NCBI GenBank assembly: GCA_946887345.1
Contig: CAMPKR010000085.1
Location: forward strand, 1 to 8,718
From: an uncultured Bacteroidota bacterium
GTDB lineage: Bacteria; Bacteroidota; Bacteroidia; Chitinophagales; Chitinophagaceae
Reading direction: 5' to 3'
Length of the DNA: 8,718 bases
Positions 1 to 7,883 of this stretch are shown in pieces (the stretch's first letter is position 1; each line of letters begins with the position of its first letter). The translations under genes were made by a program, and so were the position numbers. The notes below the pieces were generated by a model. The model ran no database searches. It worked only from the letters and a program-made list of their open reading frames with translations, and was not told the origin of the DNA.

Positions 1-143
1 CAAGCATACACAAACTTACAATATATGAAAAACTATTGAATTTATTGAAATTATCTTCATATAGCAAAATCGAGCAATTAGCCTATTTTTTATTTGTTGA
101 TAGACCTCAGTAGCGCTATCTTGTGGCCTCTTAAAAAAACTTT
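1..143. other. AT-rich leader region upstream of the T9SS cargo gene
   Basis: No gene is visible here on either strand, and no protein runs in from the left edge. The stretch is strongly AT-rich. The 8-mer TTTATTTG at 89-96 matches the Bacteroidota -7 box TAnnTTTG at all but one fixed position and lies 48 bases before the ATG at 144. I see no convincing TTG-type -33 box at the right distance, so it is only a weak promoter candidate. Two copies of ATTGAA (35-40 and 44-49) look like chance in AT-rich DNA. Confidence 0.5.
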
Positions 144-1253
144 ATGAAAAAAATAGTACTTCTTACAACCGCTATCGTAACAAGCTTTAGTGGTTTTGCG
201 CAAAATCGCAGCGCCGCAACTCCATCCGGCCAAAAAGCCATTTCTTCTATTCCTTCCTTCAATGTTGGAAACACTTTGGGAAAGTCTACAGCCGAAGGTG
301 ACACTTTCGCTTTCACCCACATTACTACCGGTGATACAGTTACTTTTTACTACGTAGGTGGCTCTCCATACGACAGCGGATACCTGAATGGTACCAATGC
401 CTATGATGATAAAGCATTTGCTGAGCGTTACGATTTTTACAGCCCTGACAGCTCAATAAAGGTTGCTGGTGTTATCTCCCGTTTTGGTGGTACATGGTCA
501 CAGAGTTCTACGAATACTGTTACATTCAAGGTTTGGACTCAAGGCCCCAAAACAGCTATTACCGGTAACCCTCTCTATTACTGGAGTGGTTTCCCTAATA
601 CAGAACTGGCTTCCGAACAAGTTGGTATTACGCAGCTTCGTATGGGCGTAGGTTCTGCCCCTGATACTCAAAAACTTACGTGGTTCACTACTCCTACTAA
701 CTACCTGAATGATTCATTCTTTGTTGGCTATCAGTTGAACTACACCTTCGCTTCTGCGAATGGCGATACTATCGCTCTGTATGGCGACCAGCAAGGTGAA
801 AGGAATGACGCTGTACCTTTCACTGTTCAGAATGGCGACACCATCTGGCAGGTAAGGAATGCTACCCAGTATTCGGACAACACATGGAACGACAACTTCC
901 AGGTTGCAACTAATCTTTACCACAACCTGGAAATTCTTCCTGTATTCATCGTGCACATTACAACGGGCGTTAACGGTATCAGCAAGAACAACTTTACCTT
1001 GTTCGGCAACTATCCTAACCCTGCTACCAACAGCACCAATGTAAAGTATGCGCTTAAAGCAGCTACTACCGTATCTGTTTCAGTAATGGATGTTACAGGC
1101 CGCGTTATCAGCACGATCAACGAAGGCACAGTAGCTTCCGGTGACCATGAAGTGACTATACCAACCAGTCAACTGGCTGCAGGTAACTATGTTTATGTTA
1201 TCCGCACGGGCGAAGGTGATGCAATGGCTGCTCAATTTACTGTAGCGAAGTAA
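144..1253 (+). CDS. Secreted protein with T9SS type A C-terminal sorting domain
   Basis: This 369-residue protein has an N-terminal signal peptide: Lys-Lys at 2-3, a hydrophobic core at about 4-17, and probable cleavage after A19 or Q20. The C-terminal region (about 285-369) is a type A sorting domain. It shows NYPNPA at 289-294, a VMDVTGR strand at 314-320 and AAGNYVYVIRTG at 345-356 before a short basic end. In known T9SS cargo this domain takes the protein through the outer membrane, where it is removed and the protein is surface-attached or released. The middle (about 50-275) is rich in Thr, Asn, Asp and Tyr and looks like beta-sandwich. Its stretch YLNGTNAYDDKAFAERYDF (80-98) resembles a motif I recall from other uncharacterised Bacteroidota secreted proteins. 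I see no enzyme motif, so the function is unknown; adhesion or ligand binding is possible. The gene is followed directly by a strong terminator and appears to be a single-gene unit. Confidence 0.88.
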   Translation: MKKIVLLTTAIVTSFSGFAQNRSAATPSGQKAISSIPSFNVGNTLGKSTAEGDTFAFTHITTGDTVTFYYVGGSPYDSGYLNGTNAYDDKAFAERYDFYSPDSSIKVAGVISRFGGTWSQSSTNTVTFKVWTQGPKTAITGNPLYYWSGFPNTELASEQVGITQLRMGVGSAPDTQKLTWFTTPTNYLNDSFFVGYQLNYTFASANGDTIALYGDQQGERNDAVPFTVQNGDTIWQVRNATQYSDNTWNDNFQVATNLYHNLEILPVFIVHITTGVNGISKNNFTLFGNYPNPATNSTNVKYALKAATTVSVSVMDVTGRVISTINEGTVASGDHEVTIPTSQLAAGNYVYVIRTGEGDAMAAQFTVAK

Positions 1254-1281
1254 TACCGCGCTAAGTAATTAACTCTATATT

Positions 1282-1314
1282 AAAGAGCCCCCGTTTTTTT
1301 AACGGGGGCTCTTT
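1282..1314. terminator. Bidirectional rho-independent terminator
   Basis: A perfect 14-bp inverted repeat (1282-1295 with 1301-1314) encloses a T5 loop. It has a CCCCCG/CGGGGG core and A/T-rich flanks. It lies between two convergent genes and can act on both. Its right arm ends one base before the stop codon (1315-1317) of the minus-strand gene. Confidence 0.9.
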
Positions 1315-1647
1315 CTATTTTAGCCTTTCATTTCCTTTGTGCCTCTCTCCATCTCTGTTCGTCTTCTTCTCCATATTTTTTTGCAATGCTTCTGTGAGGT
1401 CCACACCAGTCTGGTTGGCAAGGCATAGCAGCACCCACAGTATATCGGCCATTTCATCAGCCAGGTCTTTTTCCTTATCGCTTTCTTTAAAAGATTGCTC
1501 CCCGTAGCGCCGCACCATTATACGGGCTAGCTCTCCCGTTTCCTCCACAAGGATACCCAGGTTGGTCAGTTCATTAAAATAACGCACTCCCACTGTTTTT
1601 ATCCATTCGTCCACCTTCGCCTGCGCCTGCCTTATCGTAATATCCAT
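1315..1647 (-). CDS. MazG-like nucleotide pyrophosphohydrolase
   Basis: This 110-residue all-alpha protein has the MazG-superfamily metal-binding signature: EETGE at 35-39 (E35, E36, E39), then E65 and D68 in DEMAD. That reproduces the EExxE ... ExxD pattern that binds Mg2+ in this family. Members hydrolyse nucleoside triphosphates, often non-canonical ones such as dCTP analogues or oxidised nucleotides, to the monophosphate and pyrophosphate. The substrate cannot be read from this sequence. The length fits single-domain members such as YpjD-like proteins, not the two-domain MazG. The tail (about 93-110) is charged and probably disordered. The gene is divergent from the moxR-like gene across 72 bases. 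A near-match to the -7 box (TTATTTTG on the minus strand, 1672-1679) lies about 25 bases before its ATG. The protein is cytosolic and probably a house-cleaning enzyme. Confidence 0.85.
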   Translation of the reverse strand: MDITIRQAQAKVDEWIKTVGVRYFNELTNLGILVEETGELARIMVRRYGEQSFKESDKEKDLADEMADILWVLLCLANQTGVDLTEALQKNMEKKTNRDGERHKGNERLK

Positions 1648-1719
1648 GGTGCTAATATTTGTTAGTTTTCACAAAATAACAGAACTTCCACCTTCTCTAA
1701 AGAAAAGCATAGAAAAAAC

Positions 1720-2684
<965 letters not shown>

Positions 2685-2685
<1 letters not shown>

Positions 2686-2708
2686 GCCCCCTGGCTCCCT
2701 AAAGGGGA
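2685..2708. repeat. C/G-rich palindromic intergenic element
   Basis: Beginning at the last base of the moxR-like stop codon is a C-run / CCCT-AA-AGGG palindrome. Two pairings are possible: CCCCT (2688-2692) with AGGGG (2703-2707), or the shorter CCCT (2697-2700) with AGGG (2703-2706). From memory, similar GCCCCCT...CCCTAAAGGGG elements are scattered in many copies between genes in Bacteroidota genomes. There is only one copy here, so its repeat status is inferred. It lacks a U-tract and is not a canonical terminator. Confidence 0.5.
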
Positions 2709-2742
2709 ATGTGCCATTGTGCAAATTCTGAAATACTACTGT

Positions 2743-3213
2743 ATGGAAAATATAGAAGCAAAGAAGAAATTTCTCAGGGAAGAATATACTCCGATGCTGT
2801 CTGCCCTCAACCCGGATGCCGGAAGGCTTTGGGGAAAAATGAATGTGCAGCAGATGATAGAGCACATGAGCGACTATGTTCGCATCGGCAGTGGCCGCAC
2901 ACAGGCAGAAATAGTAATCCCCGAAGAACATTTGCCTAAAATGCAGGCTTTTTTAATGACGGAAAAGCCGTTTCGCGAAAACACGCCGAATTCATTAATG
3001 CCCGATGAGCCACTGACAGTACGACATGCTGATATAAAAGACGCCATACAGGAATTACAGGAAGAGATCAACTACTTCTTTGAAGTTTTCAGCAGTACAC
3101 CGGACTTTAAGGCGATTCACCCTTTCTTCGGTCAGCTAGACTTTGACAAGTCCGTACAGATGTTGCACAAACACGCCTGGCATCACCTGAGGCAGTTTGG
3201 GGTGAGCAATTAA
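2743..3213 (+). CDS. DUF1569 / DinB-like four-helix protein
   Basis: This 156-residue protein resembles the DUF1569 branch of the DinB/YfiT-like superfamily of putative metal-dependent proteins. The N-terminal helix contains MNVQQMIEHM (33-42) with H41. The C-terminal signature HPFFGQL (126-132) and HKHAWHHLRQFG (142-153) carries a HxxxH pair, H144 and H148. H41 with that pair is the likely three-His metal site of the fold. The biochemical role of DUF1569 is not established; relatives are thiol-transferases or metal-dependent hydrolases. I chose the ATG at 2743 because it begins directly at the first helix (MENIEAKKKFL). A GTG at 2719 would add eight residues that do not look conserved. The gene is 57 bases after the moxR-like gene, and the palindrome lies between them, so co-transcription is uncertain. 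Its stop codon touches that of the convergent gene. Confidence 0.8.
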   Translation: MENIEAKKKFLREEYTPMLSALNPDAGRLWGKMNVQQMIEHMSDYVRIGSGRTQAEIVIPEEHLPKMQAFLMTEKPFRENTPNSLMPDEPLTVRHADIKDAIQELQEEINYFFEVFSSTPDFKAIHPFFGQLDFDKSVQMLHKHAWHHLRQFGVSN

Positions 3214-4701
3214 TTATTTCTCAAGAACGTAAGCATAGCACTTAGCCGTAGAGTCTTCTATGCTCGCAAACATCTTGGCCGAGGCTAGCATTTTATCGCG
3301 ATACTGCGCAGCATCAGCGCGCGATACGGTTGTAAACAAGGCACCAAATCTTCCATTGGCTTCTGCGGCAACCTTACTCCAGTCAGCATCCCAATTTCGC
3401 AGCTGTGCCCCGGCAAGTGTAAACCACCGCTGTTTATCGGGGTGTATTTGTGTATAGTAAGTAAATGCCGGAACAGATCCATGGGAAATATTAACCTGTT
3501 CACCTCTTACTGAATTGTCTTTCATCAACTGCATCGCCCGCGTTATCTCCTCGTTGTAAAAAGGCTGCCGCAGCAATTTCCTTTCTACATGCATTAGTCC
3601 GAATAACAATGCTAACCCTCCCAACACATACTTCAGGAAAGCCGGCCTCAGGCTCATCAATACATCAATTGCATAGGCGATCACCACCAGGAACAGGGGC
3701 ATCATAAACAATGCAACCCTGGGTATAAGCGAAAATTCATTAACAGCGCTTGCTACCAGCGTAAAAAAAATCGGCAAAACTACCAGTAAGCCTTTTCGGG
3801 TATTCTTGTATATGAGCAGAATGCTGCCAAGCCCCAGCAGGCTGTAGTTAAATAATTTTGCCATAGCATGGTAGCCGCTGGAAAGACTTATTAGTTCTGT
3901 AATTACATACCAGTTATGCTCGAATTCACGGGCAGTAGTAGGTGTAGCTACCAAAAAGAAATTAGCGTGGTAGTTTTGCAGGTACTGGGAATGTGCCTGG
4001 TCGCGCAAAAGAAGTATATAATAGAGCCCAAACTCCACGATCCAGATCCCGGCCACCAATGCAAACGGAACGATCTTACTATATTTCTTCGATTCCCTGC
4101 ATTGCCAGAAATAGTAACCGCCAACTCCCGCCAGAGCAAATACAGAGGGCATTGCGCTAATAATAGCCAGCGTACCTATCAGCAACCAGTTCAGTACAAA
4201 CTTTTTAGTCTCAGTCTCCGTTATACTTATCTTTAGCGCAGCATATATCACCAGCAGCACCACCAGTGCATCCGACATATATTGCTTTACTTCGGTGGAA
4301 TACCTGATGAAAAAGAACCCTCCTGCGAAGAGCATCAGGGGGTACCATATTATTCTCAGCTGAACATATTCTTTCAGCACCAGCATAAGCATGATCAACA
4401 CACCAAAACTGCAAACCAATGGATATGACTTCAGCGCATACTCACTGAAGCCGAAAAGAATAGTGGTCAGCTTCTCCACCCATAAAAAGAAAATAGGTGC
4501 ATACTGCTCATAGCTGAGTGGTTTAGTCAATGCACCGAAATCACGCTCATATAGGTTGCGCGCTATATTAGCTTCATCTATGATGAGGTTGCGGTTTTGC
4601 AGCCAAACGACAATCCTGATAACCACGCCGAAAAGAATAACAGCTATGGCCAGTAAATAGAGTAATCGCTCTGTCCTATTTAAGGATTTATAATAACTCA
4701 T
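3214..4701 (-). CDS. Polytopic GT39/GT-C-like membrane glycosyltransferase
   Basis: This 495-residue integral membrane protein has many hydrophobic segments from TM1 (about 13-34) to the last (about 353-371), then a soluble tail of about 124 residues. The first external loop carries an acidic pair in IIDEANIARN (D42, E43). It is followed by PLSYEQYAPIFFLWVEKL (61-78) and then LFGFSEYALKSYPL (82-95). A second conserved-looking motif is YSTEVKQYMSD (134-144). This architecture is that of GT39/ArnT/PMT_2-like GT-C enzymes, where the loop Asp/Glu acts in catalysis and sugar comes from a polyprenyl-phosphate donor on the periplasmic face. Donor and acceptor cannot be read from the sequence. The tail (372-495) lacks recognised motifs and may bind acceptor. 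The gene stands alone: convergent with the DUF1569 gene at zero spacing and divergent from paaZ. It may decorate envelope glycans, lipids or proteins. Confidence 0.78.
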   Translation of the reverse strand: MSYYKSLNRTERLLYLLAIAVILFGVVIRIVVWLQNRNLIIDEANIARNLYERDFGALTKPLSYEQYAPIFFLWVEKLTTILFGFSEYALKSYPLVCSFGVLIMLMLVLKEYVQLRIIWYPLMLFAGGFFFIRYSTEVKQYMSDALVVLLVIYAALKISITETETKKFVLNWLLIGTLAIISAMPSVFALAGVGGYYFWQCRESKKYSKIVPFALVAGIWIVEFGLYYILLLRDQAHSQYLQNYHANFFLVATPTTAREFEHNWYVITELISLSSGYHAMAKLFNYSLLGLGSILLIYKNTRKGLLVVLPIFFTLVASAVNEFSLIPRVALFMMPLFLVVIAYAIDVLMSLRPAFLKYVLGGLALLFGLMHVERKLLRQPFYNEEITRAMQLMKDNSVRGEQVNISHGSVPAFTYYTQIHPDKQRWFTLAGAQLRNWDADWSKVAAEANGRFGALFTTVSRADAAQYRDKMLASAKMFASIEDSTAKCYAYVLEK

Positions 4702-4789
4702 TGCAGTACTTCTTTAACACGCTAATTCCTTGTAAATATTATAAATTGCATCCATTCGCAAAAGAAATCGAGGAAATAAATAAAATAGT
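4702..4789. promoter_or_regulatory. Divergent intergenic region between the GT39-like gene and paaZ
   Basis: These 88 AT-rich bases must hold the 5' ends of both divergent genes. On the minus strand a TTTTGC followed by TATAAT/TAATATTT about 17 bases later could be a loose promoter for the glycosyltransferase. On the plus strand TAAATTGC, about 40 bases before the paaZ ATG, is a poor match to TAnnTTTG. GAGGAAA (4770-4776) lies about 14 bases before the paaZ ATG, too far to be a standard ribosome binding site. I see no operator palindrome for a PaaR- or PaaX-type regulator. Confidence 0.3.
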
Positions 4790-6841
4790 ATGTCTGTTAA
4801 ACAGCTTAAAAATTACGCTGAGGGAAAATGGATCGCAGCAAAGGACGGGGATCAGCTTTTTAATGCCATTACCGGCGATGCGATATATACGGCTTCCAGC
4901 CAGGGATTGGATTTTGGAGCCATGATGAATTATGCACGAAAGGTAGGTGGCCCTGCCCTGCGAAAACTTACTTTTCATCAACGTGGCCGTATGCTTAAGG
5001 CACTGGCTATGTACCTGATGGAGCGCAAAGATTATTTCTACCAGATAAGCTCATACACGGGAGCTACCAAAGTTGATTCGTGGATAGATATTGAAGGTGG
5101 CATCGGCAACTTATTTGCTAATGCCAGCCTGCGCCGCCAGTTCCCTGACGAGCGCTTCTATGTTGACGGTGAGGCAGCGAAACTTTCTAAGAACGGCACT
5201 TTTATTGGTCACCATATCATGGTTCCCCGTGAAGGTGTAGCTATCCATATCAATGCTTTCAACTTCCCCGTATGGGGCATGCTGGAAAAGATAGCTGTAA
5301 ACCTCCTGGCCGGTGTTCCGGCTATAGTAAAGCCTGCAACGCTTACCTCCTACCTCACAGAAGCTGTTTTTGAAGAGATCATCAAGTCCGGCATTCTGCC
5401 CGAGGGTTCTTTGCAGCTGATCTGCGGTTCTGCCCGCGGCATCCTCGATCATATCGAAAACGGCGACGTGGTTACTTTCACAGGTTCTGCATCTACTGGC
5501 CAGCAACTGAAAGCCCATCCACGTATTGTTTCTGAAGCGGTTCCTTTTAACCTGGAAGCTGATTCGCTCAACTGCTGCGTACTCGGTCCTGACGTAAAGA
5601 CCGACATGCCGGAGTTCGACATCTTCATAAAAGAAGTAGCGCGGGAGATCACAACCAAAGCCGGTCAAAAATGTACAGCAATACGCCGTATCATTGTTCC
5701 TGCCGATAAAGTAGAGGACGTTCAGATAGCTCTTGGAAAAAGATTAATGGGAACTACTATAGGCGATCCTTCAGTAGAAGGCGTTCGTATGGGGCCATTG
5801 GCAGGCATATCCCAGCGCGAGGAAGTACACGAAAAAGTAATGCAGCTGGCTAAGTCCCAGCAGATAGTGATCGGCGACCTGGATAATTTTGAAGTAGTAG
5901 GTGCCGATAAGAAAAAAGGCGCATTTTTTGCTCCGCTTGTGTTCCTGAATACAGATCCATTCAAAAATACTGACTGCCACAACGTAGAAGCCTTCGGACC
6001 AGTGTCTACCATCATCCCATACAACGGCCTGGATGAAGCTATAGAGCTGGCCCGGATGGGTAAAGGCTCACTGGTGTGCTCGCTCATCACTCACAACGAC
6101 GACATCGCCCGCGATTTCGTCCTCGGTGCTGCAAGCATGCACGGGCGTATCCTTATTCTTAATAACGATTGCGCTAAAGAAAGTACGGGCCACGGCTCAC
6201 CAATGCCTTTGCTGGTTCATGGTGGCCCCGGTCGTGCAGGTGGCGGCGAAGAGATGGGCGGTAAACGCGGCGTGCTCCATTACCTGCAGCGCACAGCTAT
6301 ACAAGGCTCCCCAACTACCATTGGCCGTGTAACGAGTGTCTACCAGCAAGGTGGAAAACAGAACGAAACCGAGATTCACCCCTTCCGCAAGCATTTCGAA
6401 GACTTGCAGATAGGCGATACCGTCATCACTCACAAACACACCGTTAGCGAAACAGATATCACCAATTTTGCCAACGTCAGCGGCGATAATTTCTATGCCC
6501 ACATGGATGCCACCTCCCTGGAAGGCACCATTTTCGAAGGTCGCGTAGCACACGGCTACTTTGTGCTGTCAAAAGCAGCAGGTCTCTTTGTTGACCCGAA
6601 GAAAGGTCCGGTACTACTCAACTACGGCATAGACGAGGCCCGCTTCACTAAGCCTGTTTATCCGGGCATGACTATAGGTGTGAAGCTCACGGTAAAAGAA
6701 AAAGTAGACCAGGAAAAGCGAACAGAGGATGATATAGCTAAGGGCATCGTAAAGTGGCTCGTAGACGTCTACGACGAAACAGGAGAAACAGTAGCGATTG
6801 CCACCATCCTTACCATGGTGAAGAAAAGAAATCAAGACTAA
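4790..6841 (+). CDS. paaZ: Bifunctional oxepin-CoA hydrolase / 3-oxo-5,6-dehydrosuberyl-CoA semialdehyde dehydrogenase
   Basis: At 683 residues this is a full-length PaaZ (the E. coli protein is 681). In phenylacetate degradation PaaZ opens oxepin-CoA with its hydratase domain and oxidises the reactive aldehyde with NADP+ in its dehydrogenase domain. Residues 1 to about 515 form the aldehyde dehydrogenase, with catalytic E256 (FNLEADS) and C295 (GQKCTAIRR) at the same numbers as in E. coli PaaZ. FTGSASTG (230-237) is the cofactor-binding segment. Residues about 530-683 form the MaoC (R-hydratase) domain, with the Asp-His dyad D566 and H571 in GDNFYAHMD, then [11 protein letters not shown] (584-594). 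Both active sites look intact. The enzyme is cytosolic and forms a hexamer in E. coli. The 3' end overlaps the next small gene by one base. No other paa genes (paaABCDE, paaK, paaJ) are in the window. Confidence 0.95.
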   Translation: MSVKQLKNYAEGKWIAAKDGDQLFNAITGDAIYTASSQGLDFGAMMNYARKVGGPALRKLTFHQRGRMLKALAMYLMERKDYFYQISSYTGATKVDSWIDIEGGIGNLFANASLRRQFPDERFYVDGEAAKLSKNGTFIGHHIMVPREGVAIHINAFNFPVWGMLEKIAVNLLAGVPAIVKPATLTSYLTEAVFEEIIKSGILPEGSLQLICGSARGILDHIENGDVVTFTGSASTGQQLKAHPRIVSEAVPFNLEADSLNCCVLGPDVKTDMPEFDIFIKEVAREITTKAGQKCTAIRRIIVPADKVEDVQIALGKRLMGTTIGDPSVEGVRMGPLAGISQREEVHEKVMQLAKSQQIVIGDLDNFEVVGADKKKGAFFAPLVFLNTDPFKNTDCHNVEAFGPVSTIIPYNGLDEAIELARMGKGSLVCSLITHNDDIARDFVLGAASMHGRILILNNDCAKESTGHGSPMPLLVHGGPGRAGGGEEMGGKRGVLHYLQRTAIQGSPTTIGRVTSVYQQGGKQNETEIHPFRKHFEDLQIGDTVITHKHTVSETDITNFANVSGDNFYAHMDATSLEGTIFEGRVAHGYFVLSKAAGLFVDPKKGPVLLNYGIDEARFTKPVYPGMTIGVKLTVKEKVDQEKRTEDDIAKGIVKWLVDVYDETGETVAIATILTMVKKRNQD

Positions 6842-7002
6842 TGGTCAAGTTCCTTGCCATAGTTCTTGCCTTGTGCTTCATCCCCTTTATTATTATCTCC
6901 AAAGCCCAACAGCTAAGGGACGGGAAACAGGCCCGGGTACGCTATTTCATCTTTGTATTTGTAGTGATACTGCTGATATTGGCGCTGATTAGAACGATAT
7001 AA
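6841..7002 (+). CDS. Small two-helix membrane protein coupled to paaZ
   Basis: This 53-residue protein has two hydrophobic helices, about residues 3-19 and 35-51. A short basic and polar loop (KAQQLRDGKQARVRYF, 21-36) separates them, so it is probably a hairpin in the inner membrane. Its ATG shares the last A of the paaZ stop codon (TAATG), an arrangement typical of translational coupling. A strong terminator begins right at its stop codon, so paaZ and this gene form one transcript. The reading frame is open further upstream inside paaZ, but those 29 extra residues read as charged shadow sequence. I do not recognise a family and no function can be assigned. The clean hydrophobic pattern and tight spacing support a real gene, though chance is possible at this size. 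Confidence 0.65.
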   Translation: MVKFLAIVLALCFIPFIIISKAQQLRDGKQARVRYFIFVFVVILLILALIRTI

Positions 7003-7033
7003 AAAAAGCCCCGCTAAAAGACGGGGCTTTTTT
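7002..7033 (+). terminator. Rho-independent terminator after the paaZ unit
   Basis: A 12-bp inverted repeat pairs 7002-7013 with 7022-7033. It has a GCCCCG/CGGGGC core, an 8-base loop and a six-T tract on the 3' side. It begins at the last base of the small gene's stop codon. It separates paaZ from the following enoyl-CoA hydratase gene, which implies that gene has its own promoter or depends on readthrough. Confidence 0.9.
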
Positions 7034-7055
7034 ACCTCTTTTTCACATTAAATCA

Positions 7056-7063
7056 GATATTTG
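7056..7063 (+). promoter_or_regulatory. Candidate -7 box for the enoyl-CoA hydratase gene
   Basis: GATATTTG matches the Bacteroidota -7 consensus TAnnTTTG except at the first base. It is followed by CA and lies 17 bases before the ATG, giving a short leader. Because a terminator lies just upstream, a promoter is expected somewhere in 7034-7080. No clear TTG -33 box is visible. Confidence 0.35.
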
Positions 7064-7080
7064 CAAAAAGAACATTCCCA

Positions 7081-7848
7081 ATGCAGCACCCTGACGGATA
7101 TGTAAGAGCCGACGTAGAACACGGAATTGCTACCATAGAATTTTATCATCCGGCAAGCAACTCTCTGCCAGGGCATATACTTAGCGATCTCGCTAAAACG
7201 ATCAATGATATTGGCATTGAGGAGAAAGTGAAGGTGATCGTACTGAAAAGCCATGGCGACAGGGCTTTTTGTGCAGGCGCCTCTTTTGACGAGTTGGTTG
7301 CTATTGGCAATGAGGACCAGGGAAAAGTTTTCTTCAGTGGTTTCGCTAATGTCATCAATGCTATGCGCAAATGCCATAAGCTGATCATTGGCCGCATACA
7401 AGGTAAGGCTGTAGGTGGTGGTGTTGGGCTTGCGGCAGCTGTGGACTATGCAATAGCCAACGAAGAAGCCTCTGTAAAACTTAGCGAACTGGCCGTAGGT
7501 ATAGGTCCTTTCGTAGTAGGCCCCGCAGTGGAGCGCAAGGTAGGCACTTCCTGTTTTTCGCAGCTGGCTATCGATGCCACCGGCTGGCGCTCAGCTGAAT
7601 GGGCTAAAAAACACGGCCTCTACGCTGAAGTGCATAAAACAGTAGAAGAACTCGATAATGCAGTTGATGACCTCGCCGAACGACTCACACACAGCAGTCC
7701 CGACGCTATGGCCAACCTGAAAAAAATATTCTGGCAGGGAACAGATAATTGGGATAAACTGCTGTCAGATCGTGCAGCTATTAGCGGCAAGCTGGTCCTA
7801 AGCGATTTTACCCGGAACGCCATCAACAAATTCAAAGCAAAAGCATAA
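7081..7848 (+). CDS. Enoyl-CoA hydratase/isomerase (crotonase) family protein
   Basis: This 255-residue protein has the crotonase-fold length and motifs. The first oxyanion-hole segment is FCAGASFDEL (63-72), and the second is GKAVGGGVGLAAAVD (108-122). Rat mitochondrial enoyl-CoA hydratase uses two catalytic Glu residues 20 apart (E144 and E164). Here the first position is G116 and the second is kept as E136 (KLSELAVGIG). The protein may therefore be an isomerase, a hydratase using one acid, or another crotonase-type enzyme acting on a CoA thioester. The segment GIGPFVVGPAVERKVG (140-155) replaces the usual G-x-x-P-x-x-G region. Its position beside paaZ suggests a step in phenylacetate or branched-chain/fatty acid breakdown, but it is separated from paaZ by a terminator. 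I cannot assign paaF, paaG or liuC with confidence. The ATG at 7081 is the first suitable start. Confidence 0.88.
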   Translation: MQHPDGYVRADVEHGIATIEFYHPASNSLPGHILSDLAKTINDIGIEEKVKVIVLKSHGDRAFCAGASFDELVAIGNEDQGKVFFSGFANVINAMRKCHKLIIGRIQGKAVGGGVGLAAAVDYAIANEEASVKLSELAVGIGPFVVGPAVERKVGTSCFSQLAIDATGWRSAEWAKKHGLYAEVHKTVEELDNAVDDLAERLTHSSPDAMANLKKIFWQGTDNWDKLLSDRAAISGKLVLSDFTRNAINKFKAKA

Positions 7849-7883
7849 AAAAAATAACCCCGCAATAGCGGGGTTATTTTTTT
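7848..7883. terminator. Bidirectional rho-independent terminator with 16-bp stem
   Basis: A perfect 16-bp inverted repeat (7848-7863 with 7868-7883) surrounds an AATA loop. The core is AACCCCGC/GCGGGGTT with seven A and seven T on the flanks, so it works in both directions. Its left arm starts at the last base of the plus-strand stop codon. Its right arm includes the stop codon and the two final Lys codons of the minus-strand gene. Confidence 0.92.

Noticed and set aside
35..49. Two ATTGAA copies as a possible direct-repeat operator
   Set aside because: They are short, AT-rich and far from the gene start; chance is enough to explain them.
2719..2742. GTG start for the DUF1569 gene
   Set aside because: It would add eight residues before a natural helix start at the ATG; no ribosome binding site supports it.
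3916..4236. 106-residue plus-strand open frame inside the GT39-like gene
   Set aside because: It is antisense to a long membrane protein with family motifs and shows no protein-like pattern.
5111..5668. 185-residue open frame on the minus strand inside paaZ
   Set aside because: It lies fully antisense to a strongly conserved gene, has no recognisable domain, and its composition looks like a mirrored frame.
6754..6840. Longer start for the small membrane protein, giving 82 residues
   Set aside because: The 29 extra residues lie inside paaZ, are Arg/Lys-rich, and look like a shifted frame; the TAATG start gives a clean hydrophobic N-terminus.
7048..7401. 117-residue minus-strand open frame over the start of the enoyl-CoA hydratase gene
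   Set aside because: It is antisense to a clear crotonase gene and has no domain or plausible start signal.
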